Below, one piece after another: positions 53,355-61,636 of a stretch of 64,000 nt of DNA; the first letter of the stretch is position 1, and every line of letters starts with the position of its first letter. The DNA lies in NCBI RefSeq assembly GCF_002848345.1, contig NZ_CP025429.1, forward strand, positions 1,860,001 to 1,924,000. The letters run 5' to 3'. A model generated the notes under the pieces. That model saw nothing but the letters and a program-made list of their open reading frames with translations, did no database searches and was not told the DNA's origin. Both the position numbers and the translations under genes were made by a program. This DNA is from Chromobacterium sp. ATCC 53434 (GTDB lineage: Bacteria; Pseudomonadota; Gammaproteobacteria; Burkholderiales; Chromobacteriaceae).

Positions 53355-53504
53355 GACGGGGCGTCCTTGCGGATGGCGGTTGCGGGCGCCGCCGGCTTGG
53401 CGGGGCGGAAAATCGGCTGCGGGCCGGGCGCGGGCAAAAGCCCGGCGCGCCGCGGGGCGGGTGCGCGGGACAAGGCAGACTCCTGGGTGGATTCCGGGCT
53501 ACGG
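53355..53504 (-). promoter_or_regulatory. Expression-platform region after the glycine riboswitch
   Basis: The 150 nt between the second aptamer and the channel gene are very GC-rich. A hairpin around the CGGGCTTTTGCCCG stretch (near 53434-53447) may be the terminator or sequestering arm of the switch. The final part carries the ribosome site AAGGACG. Confidence 0.45.
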
Positions 53505-53692
53505 AACAGCCTCTCCCCTTGTCCTTTTACCTGAGAGTTGCATGGCCGGCGGCCACTTGCCCCTTCGGTGGGCTGCTCGGGGCAGCCTCTCTCCAATCGG
53601 CTTGATTCAATGAAACACTGCGGTACGGCTTGCCTGAGCGATTATGGGAGCTTGCGTCTTCGGCGGGGGCTGCGCCCCTCTCTCCCGCAGTT
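53505..53692 (-). ncRNA. Tandem glycine riboswitch
   Basis: Read on the minus strand, two glycine aptamers follow one another. The first (about 53690-53618) runs GGGAGAG, GCCGAAGACGCAA, CGCTCAGGCAA, GTACCGC. The second (about 53597-53507) runs GGAGAGAGG, ACCGAAGGGGCAA, AACTCTCAGGTAAAAGGACA, GGGGAGAGG. A linker of about 20 nt joins them. Both keep the conserved CCGAAG-GCAA and CTCAGG cores of the gcvT-type glycine motif. The RNA starts just downstream of a near-consensus promoter and leads into the TRIC/UPF0126 gene. Confidence 0.93.
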
Positions 53693-53700
53693 AGCCGGCC

Positions 53701-53729
53701 ATATTAGCTTTTGCTATTTAAGTCGTCAA
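53701..53729 (-). promoter_or_regulatory. Sigma70 promoter of the riboswitch-channel transcript
   Basis: On the minus strand TTGACG (53724-53729) and TAATAT (53701-53706) are separated by exactly 17 bp. Transcription would begin near 53694, immediately before the first aptamer. Confidence 0.85.
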
Positions 53730-53741
53730 TGCCGGGCAGGG

Positions 53742-53765
53742 CTGGGCCGGGTCGCCCCGGCCCAG
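53742..53765 (-). terminator. Hairpin after the DUF3141 gene
   Basis: A perfect 10-bp stem (CTGGGCCGGG with CCCGGCCCAG) and a 4-base loop lie between the DUF3141 stop (53771) and the riboswitch promoter. It lacks a T-run but is well placed to insulate the two units. Confidence 0.6.
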
Positions 53766-53770
53766 CGGCT

Positions 53771-56368
53771 TCAGTGCTTGTCCGGCTCGCCGGCGACGGA
53801 CTGGGCCGCGCCGTCGGGCGTGCGGCCATTGACCTTGGCCGGCCCCTTGCGGGGCGCCGCCGGCTTGGCCGCCGCCGCTTTGGGCTGGGCGTCGCCGGCG
53901 GTCTTGGCGGCGCTCTTGCGCCCGACCGTAGGCTTGACGGCTCCAGTCGCCGGTTTGGCCGCCTTGACCGCGGCGCCGTCGGATGCCGCCGGCGCCTTGC
54001 CGGAGACGGCGGGCTTGGCAGCTGTCGTCTTGGCCGAACTCGCCGGTTTGACGGCCTTGGCCGCGCTTCCGCCCGATGTCGCTTGCGCTTTGGCGGGTTT
54101 GGCCGCGGCCTTGCGCCGGCTCGCCGGCTTGACGGTCTTGGCCGGCGCCTTGCCCGGGGAGGCCGTCGGAGGTGCCGTCTCCTGGCTTGTCGGCGGCGCG
54201 GCTGCCGGCGTCTGCAGCGCCAGCGCCGAGGCGACTTCGTCCAGCCGCGCCTGGTGGATGGGCGCGATGGCGCCGCGCAGCGCCAGCAAGTCGCGGGCCA
54301 GCAGCCAGGCCTGATGGCGGCGGCGCGGATCGGGCAGCAGCAGGGCGAGGCCGCGCAGCGCGCGCGGCGCGTCCAGCCGCACCAGCGCCACCTGGCGCCG
54401 CACGATGTCCTTCAGCTGCATCAGCGTCAGCGGATACTCGTGTCGCACGTCGCGCATCACGCGGCGGATCGCGTTGAACGGCCGCTCGTCTACGACGCCG
54501 CCGCCGTTGCTGACATAGAGCAGCAGCCGCACGAAGCCGTCGGCCAGCGTGCCTTGTTCAAAGCCCGGATCCAGCGCCTCGCGCTTCAGCCGCGCCAGTT
54601 CGCGGCTTTCCCAGGCCAGGGCCCGGCTGCGCGGTTCGCTGGCGGGCGTGACGCCGACCAGGGTCGCCAGTTGAGGCGATTCGTAGATGGCGTGGAACAG
54701 CTGTTCCTGGGCGGCGTCGCGCAGATCGCGGTAGTGGTCCAGCGATTGAACGACGAAGTCGGACAGCTGCTGCTGCCAGCGCCACAGCGGATTGTCTTCG
54801 GTTATCGGCCGGCGTTGCTCGCGCACCTTGGCGGCCAGATCCGGCAGCCACCACAGCCACGGGTTTTTCGGCGAGATCAGCGTCCGCTCCAGCCGGGCCG
54901 GATGCCATTCGCGCAGCAGGCGGGCGCTGGTCTCGTTGCTGAGCGCGCGCACCGCCGGAGACAGGTAGCGGTCGTATACGCCCTGGTTGATCTCGGACAC
55001 CCGCTTGACGACCTCGAAGGCGCGCTCGTCGTCGCGGCCGTCGTCCAGCGCCAGGATATCCGGCACGTCGCGCGCCTCGAAGCGGATGATGTAGCGCCCC
55101 TCGATGTATTCCAGGCCCGGCGCGTCCGGGGCGATGTCATCGATGACGGCCTCGTACAGCCCCGGCGCCAGCACGTCTATCAGGTCCAGCGCGCTGGCGA
55201 ATTCGCTGTGCTCCTTGTTGGCGACGCCGGCGGACACGAAGATGCCGAGGTGGCCGACCTTGTTGTGCAGGCAGTAGACGATGGTCTGTTCGTTGTCGCG
55301 GATGTCGTCGACGCTGTCGTACAGGTCGGCGATCCAGTTCAGCGCCTGCTGCGGCGGCGTGATGTTGTCGCCCCAGGAGGCGAACACCACGATGGGGGAG
55401 CGGATGTTGCGCATGTCCACCCGCACCTTGCCGTCGTGGCTGGCTATCCTGCCGTGGACCAGCTCGTTGCCGACGAAGAGCTTCTGGGTGATCCACTCCA
55501 TCTCAGCCTTGTTCAGCAGGTAGTGGCCGCCCCACCAGCGCTCGAAATCCAGGTAGCGCTGCGGCTCGGTGTCCACCTTGGCGTAGAGGTTGTACGACTT
55601 CTTCCACAGCGTGTTGGCCGGGTCCAGCTTTTCGAAATTCTCGACCAGATGGGCGCCGTCGAAATGGCCGTTGCCGAGGTCGCCGGCCAGCGAGGCGGCC
55701 CAGGTGCCGCCGTTCAGGCCCCCGGCATAGCGCATCGGGTTCTTGCCGCGCACGCCGGCCCAGTACGATAGCGGCGATCCGGCCAGCAGTATCGGGCCGA
55801 CCAGGTCCGGCGCCACCGCCGCCAGCATCGCCAGCGCCCAGCCGCCCTGGCAGTTGCCGATGACGAAGGGCTTGCCGTCGCTGTCCGGATGCAGTTCGTT
55901 GACGCGTTTCAGGAAGTGTCCCTCGGCCTTGGTCACGCTTTCTATGGTCTGGCCGGGGACTGGTTGCGGGAAGAACATCACGAAATAGCAGGGATGACCC
56001 TGCTGCAGCGCGACGCCTATCTCGCTGTCCATCTTGAAGCCGCCTATGCCCGGGCCGTGGCCGGCGCGCGGATCGATGACGACGAAGGGGCGCTTGGCCG
56101 GGTCGGTGGCCGGGCTGCCGGCCGGGGGCTTGATGGCGGCCAGCGCGTAGTTGGCCGGGTCGGGCAGCTCGCGGCCGTCGACGATGATCCGGTATTCGAA
56201 GACCAGCACCGGCGGCTTGCCGCTCTCGCAGTGCTCCAGATAGGTGGCGCCGCGGCGGTACAGCGTGTCCCAGTACAGGATGCCGCGCTGGCAGGCATCC
56301 AGCCAGTAATCAAACAACGGTTGAGGGAACGGGAGCTTCCCGCCTTGAACTGCAGCAGTCGACCACAT
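53771..56368 (-). CDS. DUF3141 PhaC-like hydrolase with basic Ala/Lys/Pro tail
   Basis: From the ATG at 56368 (AAGGGG upstream) the protein has 865 residues. Residues 1 to about 700 match the DUF3141 family, distant relatives of polyhydroxyalkanoate synthases. The elbow is GNCQGGW (near 180) with a cysteine nucleophile as in PhaC, followed by the acid in SWGDNITPP and a histidine in NKVGHLGIFVS. Residues about 717-865 form a low-complexity Ala/Lys/Pro tail (repeats like AAKPAK, AVKPA), resembling histone H1-like and PHA-granule-associated proteins. No other PHA gene is nearby. Function probably concerns polyester or acyl-CoA metabolism; the tail may bind DNA or granules. It is monocistronic. 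Confidence 0.82.
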   Translation of the reverse strand: MWSTAAVQGGKLPFPQPLFDYWLDACQRGILYWDTLYRRGATYLEHCESGKPPVLVFEYRIIVDGRELPDPANYALAAIKPPAGSPATDPAKRPFVVIDPRAGHGPGIGGFKMDSEIGVALQQGHPCYFVMFFPQPVPGQTIESVTKAEGHFLKRVNELHPDSDGKPFVIGNCQGGWALAMLAAVAPDLVGPILLAGSPLSYWAGVRGKNPMRYAGGLNGGTWAASLAGDLGNGHFDGAHLVENFEKLDPANTLWKKSYNLYAKVDTEPQRYLDFERWWGGHYLLNKAEMEWITQKLFVGNELVHGRIASHDGKVRVDMRNIRSPIVVFASWGDNITPPQQALNWIADLYDSVDDIRDNEQTIVYCLHNKVGHLGIFVSAGVANKEHSEFASALDLIDVLAPGLYEAVIDDIAPDAPGLEYIEGRYIIRFEARDVPDILALDDGRDDERAFEVVKRVSEINQGVYDRYLSPAVRALSNETSARLLREWHPARLERTLISPKNPWLWWLPDLAAKVREQRRPITEDNPLWRWQQQLSDFVVQSLDHYRDLRDAAQEQLFHAIYESPQLATLVGVTPASEPRSRALAWESRELARLKREALDPGFEQGTLADGFVRLLLYVSNGGGVVDERPFNAIRRVMRDVRHEYPLTLMQLKDIVRRQVALVRLDAPRALRGLALLLPDPRRRHQAWLLARDLLALRGAIAPIHQARLDEVASALALQTPAAAPPTSQETAPPTASPGKAPAKTVKPASRRKAAAKPAKAQATSGGSAAKAVKPASSAKTTAAKPAVSGKAPAASDGAAVKAAKPATGAVKPTVGRKSAAKTAGDAQPKAAAAKPAAPRKGPAKVNGRTPDGAAQSVAGEPDKH

Positions 56369-56561
56369 TGCAACCCCTTGTTCTTGAACGGTAGGAAAAG
56401 ACGCGCGCAGCCTGTAGACGACCTTCGGAAAACGAACGCCGCCGAAGGGCGACCGTGAACGGGCCGCCGGCCGACGACAGGCCATGGCCGTCACTGTACT
56501 CGTTATTTGCTGCGATGCAATAAATGCGAACGGTCTGTCGGCGATCTGTGGCGCGCAGCCA

Positions 56562-57101
56562 TCAACTGGCCCCGGCACGCGTGGGGGTTCGAGCCGCGGA
56601 GGCCGCCTGCAGTTCCTTGACCATCACCACGCTGGCGTAGGCCTTGTCCGGCCATTGCAGCGGCGCCTCGACGCGTTAGCCGCGTTTGGCGTAGCGCGCC
56701 ACCAGATGGGCGGCCGGCTCGGCGGTGTCGAGGCGGATGCGGCGGTAGCCCTGGCGGCGGGCCCAGTCCTCGGCGGCGTCCATCAGCTGAGAGCCCAGGC
56801 CGTAGCCTCGCCAGACGGGATCGACGCCGAATTGCATCAGCACCGCGCCGTCCGGCTGGCGGAATTGCGGGCAGGACGAGGCCGGCTTCGGATGGTGCAC
56901 CGTGATGGTGCCGACCAGCGCGTCTTCGCGCCAGGCCAGCAGACAGAGTCCGTCGGCTATGCGGCGGCGGGTGACGGCCGCGCTCTGGTCGACTGCGGTG
57001 TAGCGCAGGCCCATCGCCGCGAGTCCGGCGTAGGCGCGATGCAGCAGGGCCGTCAGTTGTTCGATTGAATCGGTCTCGGTCAGCGGGCGCAGGGTGAACA
57101 T
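56562..57101 (-). pseudogene. GNAT acetyltransferase with in-frame nonsense codon
   Basis: The ATG at 57101 opens a GNAT domain (ITVHHPKPASS, then VLMQFGVDPVWRGYGLGSQLMDAAEDWARRQGYRRIRLDTAEPA split across the acetyl-CoA loop RGYGLGS). The frame stops at TAA 56676-56678 right after YAKRG. In-frame reading past this stop continues RVEAPLQWPDKAYASVVMVKEL to a TGA at 56562, which is exactly the normal GNAT C-terminus (strand 7). A single C-to-A change in a tyrosine codon would explain it. The truncated product (141 residues) lacks the last strand and is probably unstable. A TTG 13 codons upstream is an alternative start. Confidence 0.75.
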
Positions 57102-57143
57102 GTCTTTTGTTTCAGTGGCGGAAAGCACAGGGCAAAGCAAATG

Positions 57144-58085
57144 TCATGCCGGGCGAATGTCGGCGCGCTGCCAGTCGCCGGCCATTTCCTCGCTGATCAA
57201 CTCTTCCGCGACGAAGTCTATGAAGGCGCGCACCGCCGGCGACAGGCCGCGCCGGGTCGGAAAGGCGGCGTGCAGTATGCCCCAGGGGAAGTCGTACTCG
57301 GGCAGGATGCGGCGCAGGCGGCCGTCGGCCAGCGCCTGGTGGCAGACATTGGCGGGCAGGGCGGTGACGCCGGCGCCGGCGATCGCCGCCTCCAGCAGCA
57401 CGATCATGTCGTCGGTCATCAGGCGCGGGGCGTCCAGGTGAATGGTGTAGCTCTGACCGACATTGTCCAGCAGCAGCCATTGGCCGCGGCCGTCGGGCCG
57501 GCTCATCGTCAGGGCCGGCAGCGCGGCCAGCCTCTCCGGGGTCCGCGGTTCGCCGTGGCTGTCGAGAAAGGCCGGGTTGGCCACCAGGATCACCCGGCTT
57601 TTGCCCAGCCAGCGCACCACCAGGCTGGCGCTGTCCTCTATCACGTTGCGGACCCGGATCGCGACGTCGACGCCTTCCTCGATCAGGTCCACCCGGCGGT
57701 TGGTGGAGTCCAGCGCGACGCGCACCTGGGGGTGGCGGGACAGGAAGCGCGGCAACAGGGCGCTGAGCATGGTCTTGGACAGCAACTCCGGGCAGCTGAC
57801 CCGTATCAGTCCGCGCGGTTCGGCGCTGCTTTGCAAAATGGCCTCGTCGGCGGCGTCGGCCTCGGCCAGCATCGCCTGGCAGTGCCGGTAATACTGGCCG
57901 CCGATTTCGGTCAGCGCCAGCCGGCGCGTGGTCCGCTGCAGCAGGCGCACGCCCAGGCGGGCCTCGAGCTCGGCCACGCGTCGGGACAGCCGCGACTTCG
58001 GAATGCCGAGCACCCGGCCGGCCGCCATGAAGCCGCCGTGTTCGACGACCTTGGCGAAGTACAGCAGATCGTTGAGGTCCTGCAT
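57144..58085 (-). CDS. LysR-family regulator, divergent from azoreductase
   Basis: A 313-residue LysR protein. The winged HTH fills residues 1-60 (FAKVVEHGGFMAAGRVLGIPKSRLSRRVAELEARLG), and the periplasmic-binding-like effector domain runs from about 90 to the end. It belongs to the AaeR/YafC-like group often found divergent from flavin oxidoreductases. It stands divergent from the azoreductase gene, with a 106-bp shared promoter region holding an ATTGT-N12-ACAAT box (58087-58108) directly before its own start. Most likely regulates azoR and itself in response to quinones or similar electrophiles (inference). Confidence 0.88.
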   Translation of the reverse strand: MQDLNDLLYFAKVVEHGGFMAAGRVLGIPKSRLSRRVAELEARLGVRLLQRTTRRLALTEIGGQYYRHCQAMLAEADAADEAILQSSAEPRGLIRVSCPELLSKTMLSALLPRFLSRHPQVRVALDSTNRRVDLIEEGVDVAIRVRNVIEDSASLVVRWLGKSRVILVANPAFLDSHGEPRTPERLAALPALTMSRPDGRGQWLLLDNVGQSYTIHLDAPRLMTDDMIVLLEAAIAGAGVTALPANVCHQALADGRLRRILPEYDFPWGILHAAFPTRRGLSPAVRAFIDFVAEELISEEMAGDWQRADIRPA

Positions 58086-58086
58086 G

Positions 58087-58108
58087 ATTGTCTCATTAGT
58101 GGAACAAT
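58087..58108. promoter_or_regulatory. LysR-type binding box
   Basis: ATTGT and ACAAT form an inverted repeat with a 12-base spacer, fitting the T-N11-A LysR box. It touches the LysR start and lies 84 bp before the azoreductase start. Confidence 0.6.
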
Positions 58109-58191
58109 GTTTCCAATTCTAGCAGTCTAGTCCGGATTGTTGCGCGTGCCTATCATTGCTCCATCACAGTCCAACAACGGAAAGAACTGAC

Positions 58192-58800
58192 ATGAAACTG
58201 CTGCATCTCGACTCCAGCATCCTGGCCGACAACTCCGTCACCCGAGAACTGTCCGCCGTCGTCGCCAACACGCTGCGCCAGCGCCACGCCAATGTGGAAA
58301 CCATCTACCGCGATCTGGCAGCCAACCCGATCGCCCATCTGTCCGGCGAGATCGTCGGCGCCCGCTTCTCGCCGGAATCGGACTGGACCGCGACGCAGCG
58401 CAGCGAGTCCGCGCTGAGCGAGCAGCTGATAGAGGAGTTCATCGCCGCCGACGTGCTGGTGATCGGCGCGCCGATGTACAACTTCACCATCCCGACCCAG
58501 CTGAAGAGCTGGATAGACCGGGTGGCCGCCGCCGGGCGCACCTTCAAGTACACCGAGAATGGTCCGGTGGGCCTGGTGCCGAACAAGAAGGTGGTGCTGG
58601 TGTCCGGTCGCGGCGGCGTGCACAGCGGCGAGCAGGGCAGCCTGCTGGATTTCCAGGAGGACTTCCTGGTGACGGTGCTGCGCTTCCTCGGCGTGACCGA
58701 TGTGGAGATCATCCGCGCCGAGGCCATCGGCATGGGCCCGGACAAGCGCGCGACGTCCATCCATCTGGCCAAGGAAGCCATCGCCAAGCTGGCGCTGTAA
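58192..58800 (+). CDS. azoR: FMN-dependent NADH-azoreductase
   Basis: From the ATG at 58192 (GGAAAGAAC upstream) the protein has 202 residues, the size of E. coli AzoR. The flavodoxin-like fold is evident: LLHLDSSILADNSVTREL at the N-terminus binds the FMN phosphate, APMYNFTIPTQLKSWIDRV is the family hallmark near residue 95, and SGRGGVHSGEQG follows near 140. AzoR-type enzymes reduce azo dyes and quinones by two electrons and protect against quinone stress. Twelve upstream codons of the frame lack a ribosome site. Ended by a strong bidirectional terminator. Confidence 0.92.
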   Translation: MKLLHLDSSILADNSVTRELSAVVANTLRQRHANVETIYRDLAANPIAHLSGEIVGARFSPESDWTATQRSESALSEQLIEEFIAADVLVIGAPMYNFTIPTQLKSWIDRVAAAGRTFKYTENGPVGLVPNKKVVLVSGRGGVHSGEQGSLLDFQEDFLVTVLRFLGVTDVEIIRAEAIGMGPDKRATSIHLAKEAIAKLAL

Positions 58801-58819
58801 TCCGGCGCCCAGACGGCAA

Positions 58820-58845
58820 AAAGGCCCGGCATCGCCGGGCCTTTG
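58820..58845. terminator. Bidirectional rho-independent terminator
   Basis: AAAGGCCCGGC (58820-58830) and GCCGGGCCTTT (58834-58844) pair perfectly around ATC. T-runs exist on both strands, serving azoR and the convergent solute-binding-protein genes. Confidence 0.85.
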
Positions 58846-58849
58846 TCGT

Positions 58850-59641
58850 TTAATCGAGCGGCTGCTTCAAGGACTGTTCGACGCTGGCCTCGCCCAGGTA
58901 GCGGCGCATGATCGCCCGCAGGCTGCCGTCGCGGTACATGCGCTGCAGCTCGGCGTTCCACAGCGCCGCGCTCTCCTGGCTGAAGCGGACCTTGCTCAGC
59001 GCGATGCCGCCGGCGATGATCTCGCTGTCCGGGAAGAAGTCCCGCACCGTGACTTGCTGGCCGGCCTGATGGCTTTGCAGCCAGGGATCGAAGCTGATCG
59101 GGTGGCCGAAGACCGCGGTGACCACGCCATTGCATACCATGTGGTACAGATCGTCCTCGTTGGAGGCGACGACGATCTTCCGCTGCTGGGTCAGCTCGTC
59201 CAGCAACTTGTCTTCGGCGGGGCTGTGGCGGTAGCCGCGGATCACGCCCCAGCGCAGCTCCGGCAGCTTCAGCAATTCCTGCAGCGTGTTCGCCTGCACG
59301 CCGCGGTGGAGCAGCACCATATTCTTGCTGTGGTGGTAGGGCAGCAGCCACAGATAGCGCTGGCGCTCTGGCGTGATGGTGGTGGACGCGCCGATGTCGG
59401 CCTGGCCGATTTCCAGCAGCTTCAGCACCCGCGGCCGCGGGTAGTCCGCCTCGCTCTGTATCGGGCAGCCCAGCCGCCGGGCGAGCTCGTGGATGATGTC
59501 GGGGTCGTAGCCCTTGCCCTGGTGGTAGGCGACGCCGAAGTCGTAATAGGCGATCACCAGCGGCGTGACGGGGCAGGGGTTGGGCGCCGCCCGGGCCGCG
59601 GGCAGGAACAACAGCAAGGCGCAGGCTGCCAGCCATCTCAT
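58850..59641 (-). CDS. Family 3 solute-binding protein, paralogue C
   Basis: From the ATG at 59641 the protein has 263 residues with a signal peptide ending PAARA (about residue 18). The mature part is a family 3 periplasmic binding protein (IAYYDFGVAYHQGKGYDPDIIHELARRLG; LKLLEIGQADIGASTTITPERQRYLW). The typical arginine/aspartate amino-acid ligand pair is not obvious. It shares the same length, layout and central motifs (PYHHSKNMVLL, LRWGVIRGY, EDDLYHM) with the two genes upstream, so the three arose by tandem duplication. No permease or ATPase gene accompanies them. Ligand unknown. Confidence 0.85.
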   Translation of the reverse strand: MRWLAACALLLFLPAARAAPNPCPVTPLVIAYYDFGVAYHQGKGYDPDIIHELARRLGCPIQSEADYPRPRVLKLLEIGQADIGASTTITPERQRYLWLLPYHHSKNMVLLHRGVQANTLQELLKLPELRWGVIRGYRHSPAEDKLLDELTQQRKIVVASNEDDLYHMVCNGVVTAVFGHPISFDPWLQSHQAGQQVTVRDFFPDSEIIAGGIALSKVRFSQESAALWNAELQRMYRDGSLRAIMRRYLGEASVEQSLKQPLD

Positions 59642-59673
59642 CGGATTCTCCCGCGATGCCGGTCGGGCCGGCG

Positions 59674-60471
59674 TCATTCTATCGGCAGCTGCAGCATCTG
59701 TTTGACGGCGCCGTCGCTCAAGTGGCGGCGCAGAATGCTGTACAGGGTGCCGTCCTTGTACATCTTTACCAGTTCTCGATGCCAGCGTTCGGCCGCCTGC
59801 TGGCTGAAGCGCGCCTTGCTCAGCGCCAGGCCGCTGGCGATCATGTCGGTCTGCGGATACAGGTCCAGGATGACGATCTGCCGGGCCAGCAGCGGATCGC
59901 GCAGCCAGCGGCCATAGCTGAACGGCTGGGCGAAGGCGGCGGTGACGATGCCATTGGCCAGCATCTTGTACAAATCGTCCTCGTCGTCGGCCGTCACCAA
60001 TTGGCGCCGCGCCGCGAGATCGGCCAGCAGCCTGTCCTGTTCCGGTCCGTGGTGGTAGCCGCGGATGGCGCCCCAGCGCAGCGTCGGGTCGCGATCCAGC
60101 TCCACCAGCGTGCGCGCCTTGACGCTGGGGTGTAGCAATACCATGTTCTTGCTATGGTTGTAGGGGTAAATCCAGGCGTAGGCCAGCCGTTCGGATGTCG
60201 GAATGGTCGAGGTGCCGATATCCAGTTGGCCGGTTTCCAGCATTTTCAGCGCCCGCAAGCGCGGCAGCTGGGTTTCGTTGGCGATCGGGCAGCGCAGTCG
60301 TTGCGCCAGTTCGTGGACCAGATCGACGTCATAGCCACGGTTGTCGCGATAGGCGGCTCCCATCTTGTAGAAGCCGATCTTGAGCGCCCCCTGCGGGCAG
60401 GCTGGACTGGTTGCGGCCTGGCAGGCCGAGGAGAGCAGCAGGGCAAACAAGAGCCGGATGTTTCGCCGCAT
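59674..60471 (-). CDS. Family 3 solute-binding protein, paralogue B
   Basis: From the ATG at 60471, preceded by a near-perfect GGAGGTGAT ribosome site, the protein has 265 residues. The signal peptide ends at SACQA (about residue 19), where the cysteine could alternatively be lipidated, though the preceding residues are not a strict lipobox. Mature motifs parallel its neighbours: IGFYKMGAAYRDNRGYDVDLVHELAQRL, LDIGTSTIPTSERLAY, YNHSKNMVLLH, LRWGAIRGYHHG, DEDDLYKML. It lies 32 bp upstream of paralogue C and is probably cotranscribed. Ligand unknown. Confidence 0.85.
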   Translation of the reverse strand: MRRNIRLLFALLLSSACQAATSPACPQGALKIGFYKMGAAYRDNRGYDVDLVHELAQRLRCPIANETQLPRLRALKMLETGQLDIGTSTIPTSERLAYAWIYPYNHSKNMVLLHPSVKARTLVELDRDPTLRWGAIRGYHHGPEQDRLLADLAARRQLVTADDEDDLYKMLANGIVTAAFAQPFSYGRWLRDPLLARQIVILDLYPQTDMIASGLALSKARFSQQAAERWHRELVKMYKDGTLYSILRRHLSDGAVKQMLQLPIE

Positions 60472-60584
60472 TTCGTGTATCACCTCCATTAAGGCATTTT
60501 GCCGGCTTGCCCGCGCGATGCTTCCCTGTCCCTCCAGCCGCCCCATCGTCGCCGCGGACCTGGGGTCGGGCGATTCCGCCATCG

Positions 60585-61391
60585 TCAGGGAACCGGGAGG
60601 CGCAGCAGATAGTCGGTGGTTTCCTCGCTCAGCGAGCGGCGGAAAATGTCATGCAAGCTGCCGTCGCGGGACATTTTCCTCAGTTCCGCATGCCACAGTT
60701 CGGCCGCCGCTTCCGGGAAACGCTTCTTGCTCAGCGCCACGCCGCCGGCCGTCGCCTCGACATCGGGAAACAGGTCGAGCACGACCACCTGGTTGCGGAT
60801 GGCCGGACTCCTGAGCCATTCGTCATAGCTGGTCGGATGGGCCAGCGCGCCGGTAATCACGCCTTCGGACAGCATCTTGTACAGGTCATGCTCGTCGATG
60901 GCCGACACGATCTTGTTTCTTTTGCCCAGTTCCGCCAGCAACTGCTCCTGCATCGGACTGAATTTCCAGCCGCGAATCACGCCCCATCTGAGCTTGGGGT
61001 CGTTCGGCAGCGAGGCCAGCGTGCGGGCCTGGACTTCGGTGCGCAGCAGCACCATGCTCTTGCTGTGTTTGTAGGGGTAGATCCAGGCGTACTGGAGGCG
61101 GTCCGGCGTCGGGGTGGCGGAGGTGGCGATGTCGATTTCGCCGATTTGCAGCAGTTTGAGTGTTCGAATCCATGGAAACACGCTTTCGCTGGCGACGGCG
61201 CAATGCAGGCGGCGCGCCAGCTCCCGTATCAGGTCCACGTCATAGCCATGGCCGTCGTGGTAGGCCAGGCCGTATTCGTAAAACCCCACTTTCAGCGGAC
61301 CGGAAGGGCAGGCGGGATTGTTTTCTGCTGCATGGGCAAAGGATGTTAGCCATAAGAAACCGACAACAGTAAGTCTGTAGATTTGCTGCAT
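60585..61391 (-). CDS. Family 3 solute-binding protein, paralogue A
   Basis: From the ATG at 61391 the protein has 268 residues with a signal peptide ending AHAAE (about residue 21). It repeats the pattern of paralogues B and C: VGFYEYGLAYHDGHGYDVDLIRELARRL, IDIATSATPTPDRLQY, YKHSKSMVLLR, LRWGVIRGWKF, DEHDLYKML. The three are diverged enough to suggest different ligands. A gap of 113 bp separates it from paralogue B, so B may have its own promoter. Upstream 61392-61636 is non-coding. Confidence 0.85.
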   Translation of the reverse strand: MQQIYRLTVVGFLWLTSFAHAAENNPACPSGPLKVGFYEYGLAYHDGHGYDVDLIRELARRLHCAVASESVFPWIRTLKLLQIGEIDIATSATPTPDRLQYAWIYPYKHSKSMVLLRTEVQARTLASLPNDPKLRWGVIRGWKFSPMQEQLLAELGKRNKIVSAIDEHDLYKMLSEGVITGALAHPTSYDEWLRSPAIRNQVVVLDLFPDVEATAGGVALSKKRFPEAAAELWHAELRKMSRDGSLHDIFRRSLSEETTDYLLRLPVP

Positions 61392-61636
61392 GCTGACGCG
61401 CCACCCGGAAGTCTTTGATTTCAATAATAGCCGCGCTGTCGGCGGCTGCTACCCCGGTTGCGGATGGAAGTGGCGTTCGTTGCGCCCGCGCGCGCCGTTT
61501 TGCGACGGATTTGGCCGGGACGCGGCGGCCTGGGGAAAAGGCCGATGGCGGCCGGATGGCCGGTGGGCGAAAGGGGGCGGGCTGTCGTCCGAGATGGGAA
61601 GGCGCCGGCCGGGACGGGCCTGGCCGGCGCGGACGA

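Noticed and set aside
53348..53596. 82-codon minus-strand frame before the TRIC gene
   Set aside because: It overlaps the second glycine aptamer and has no ribosome site; the sequence is explained by the riboswitch.
56590..56600. GGTTCGAG resembling a tRNA T-loop
   Set aside because: No acceptor stem, anticodon arm or CCA context around it; it lies in the GNAT remnant.
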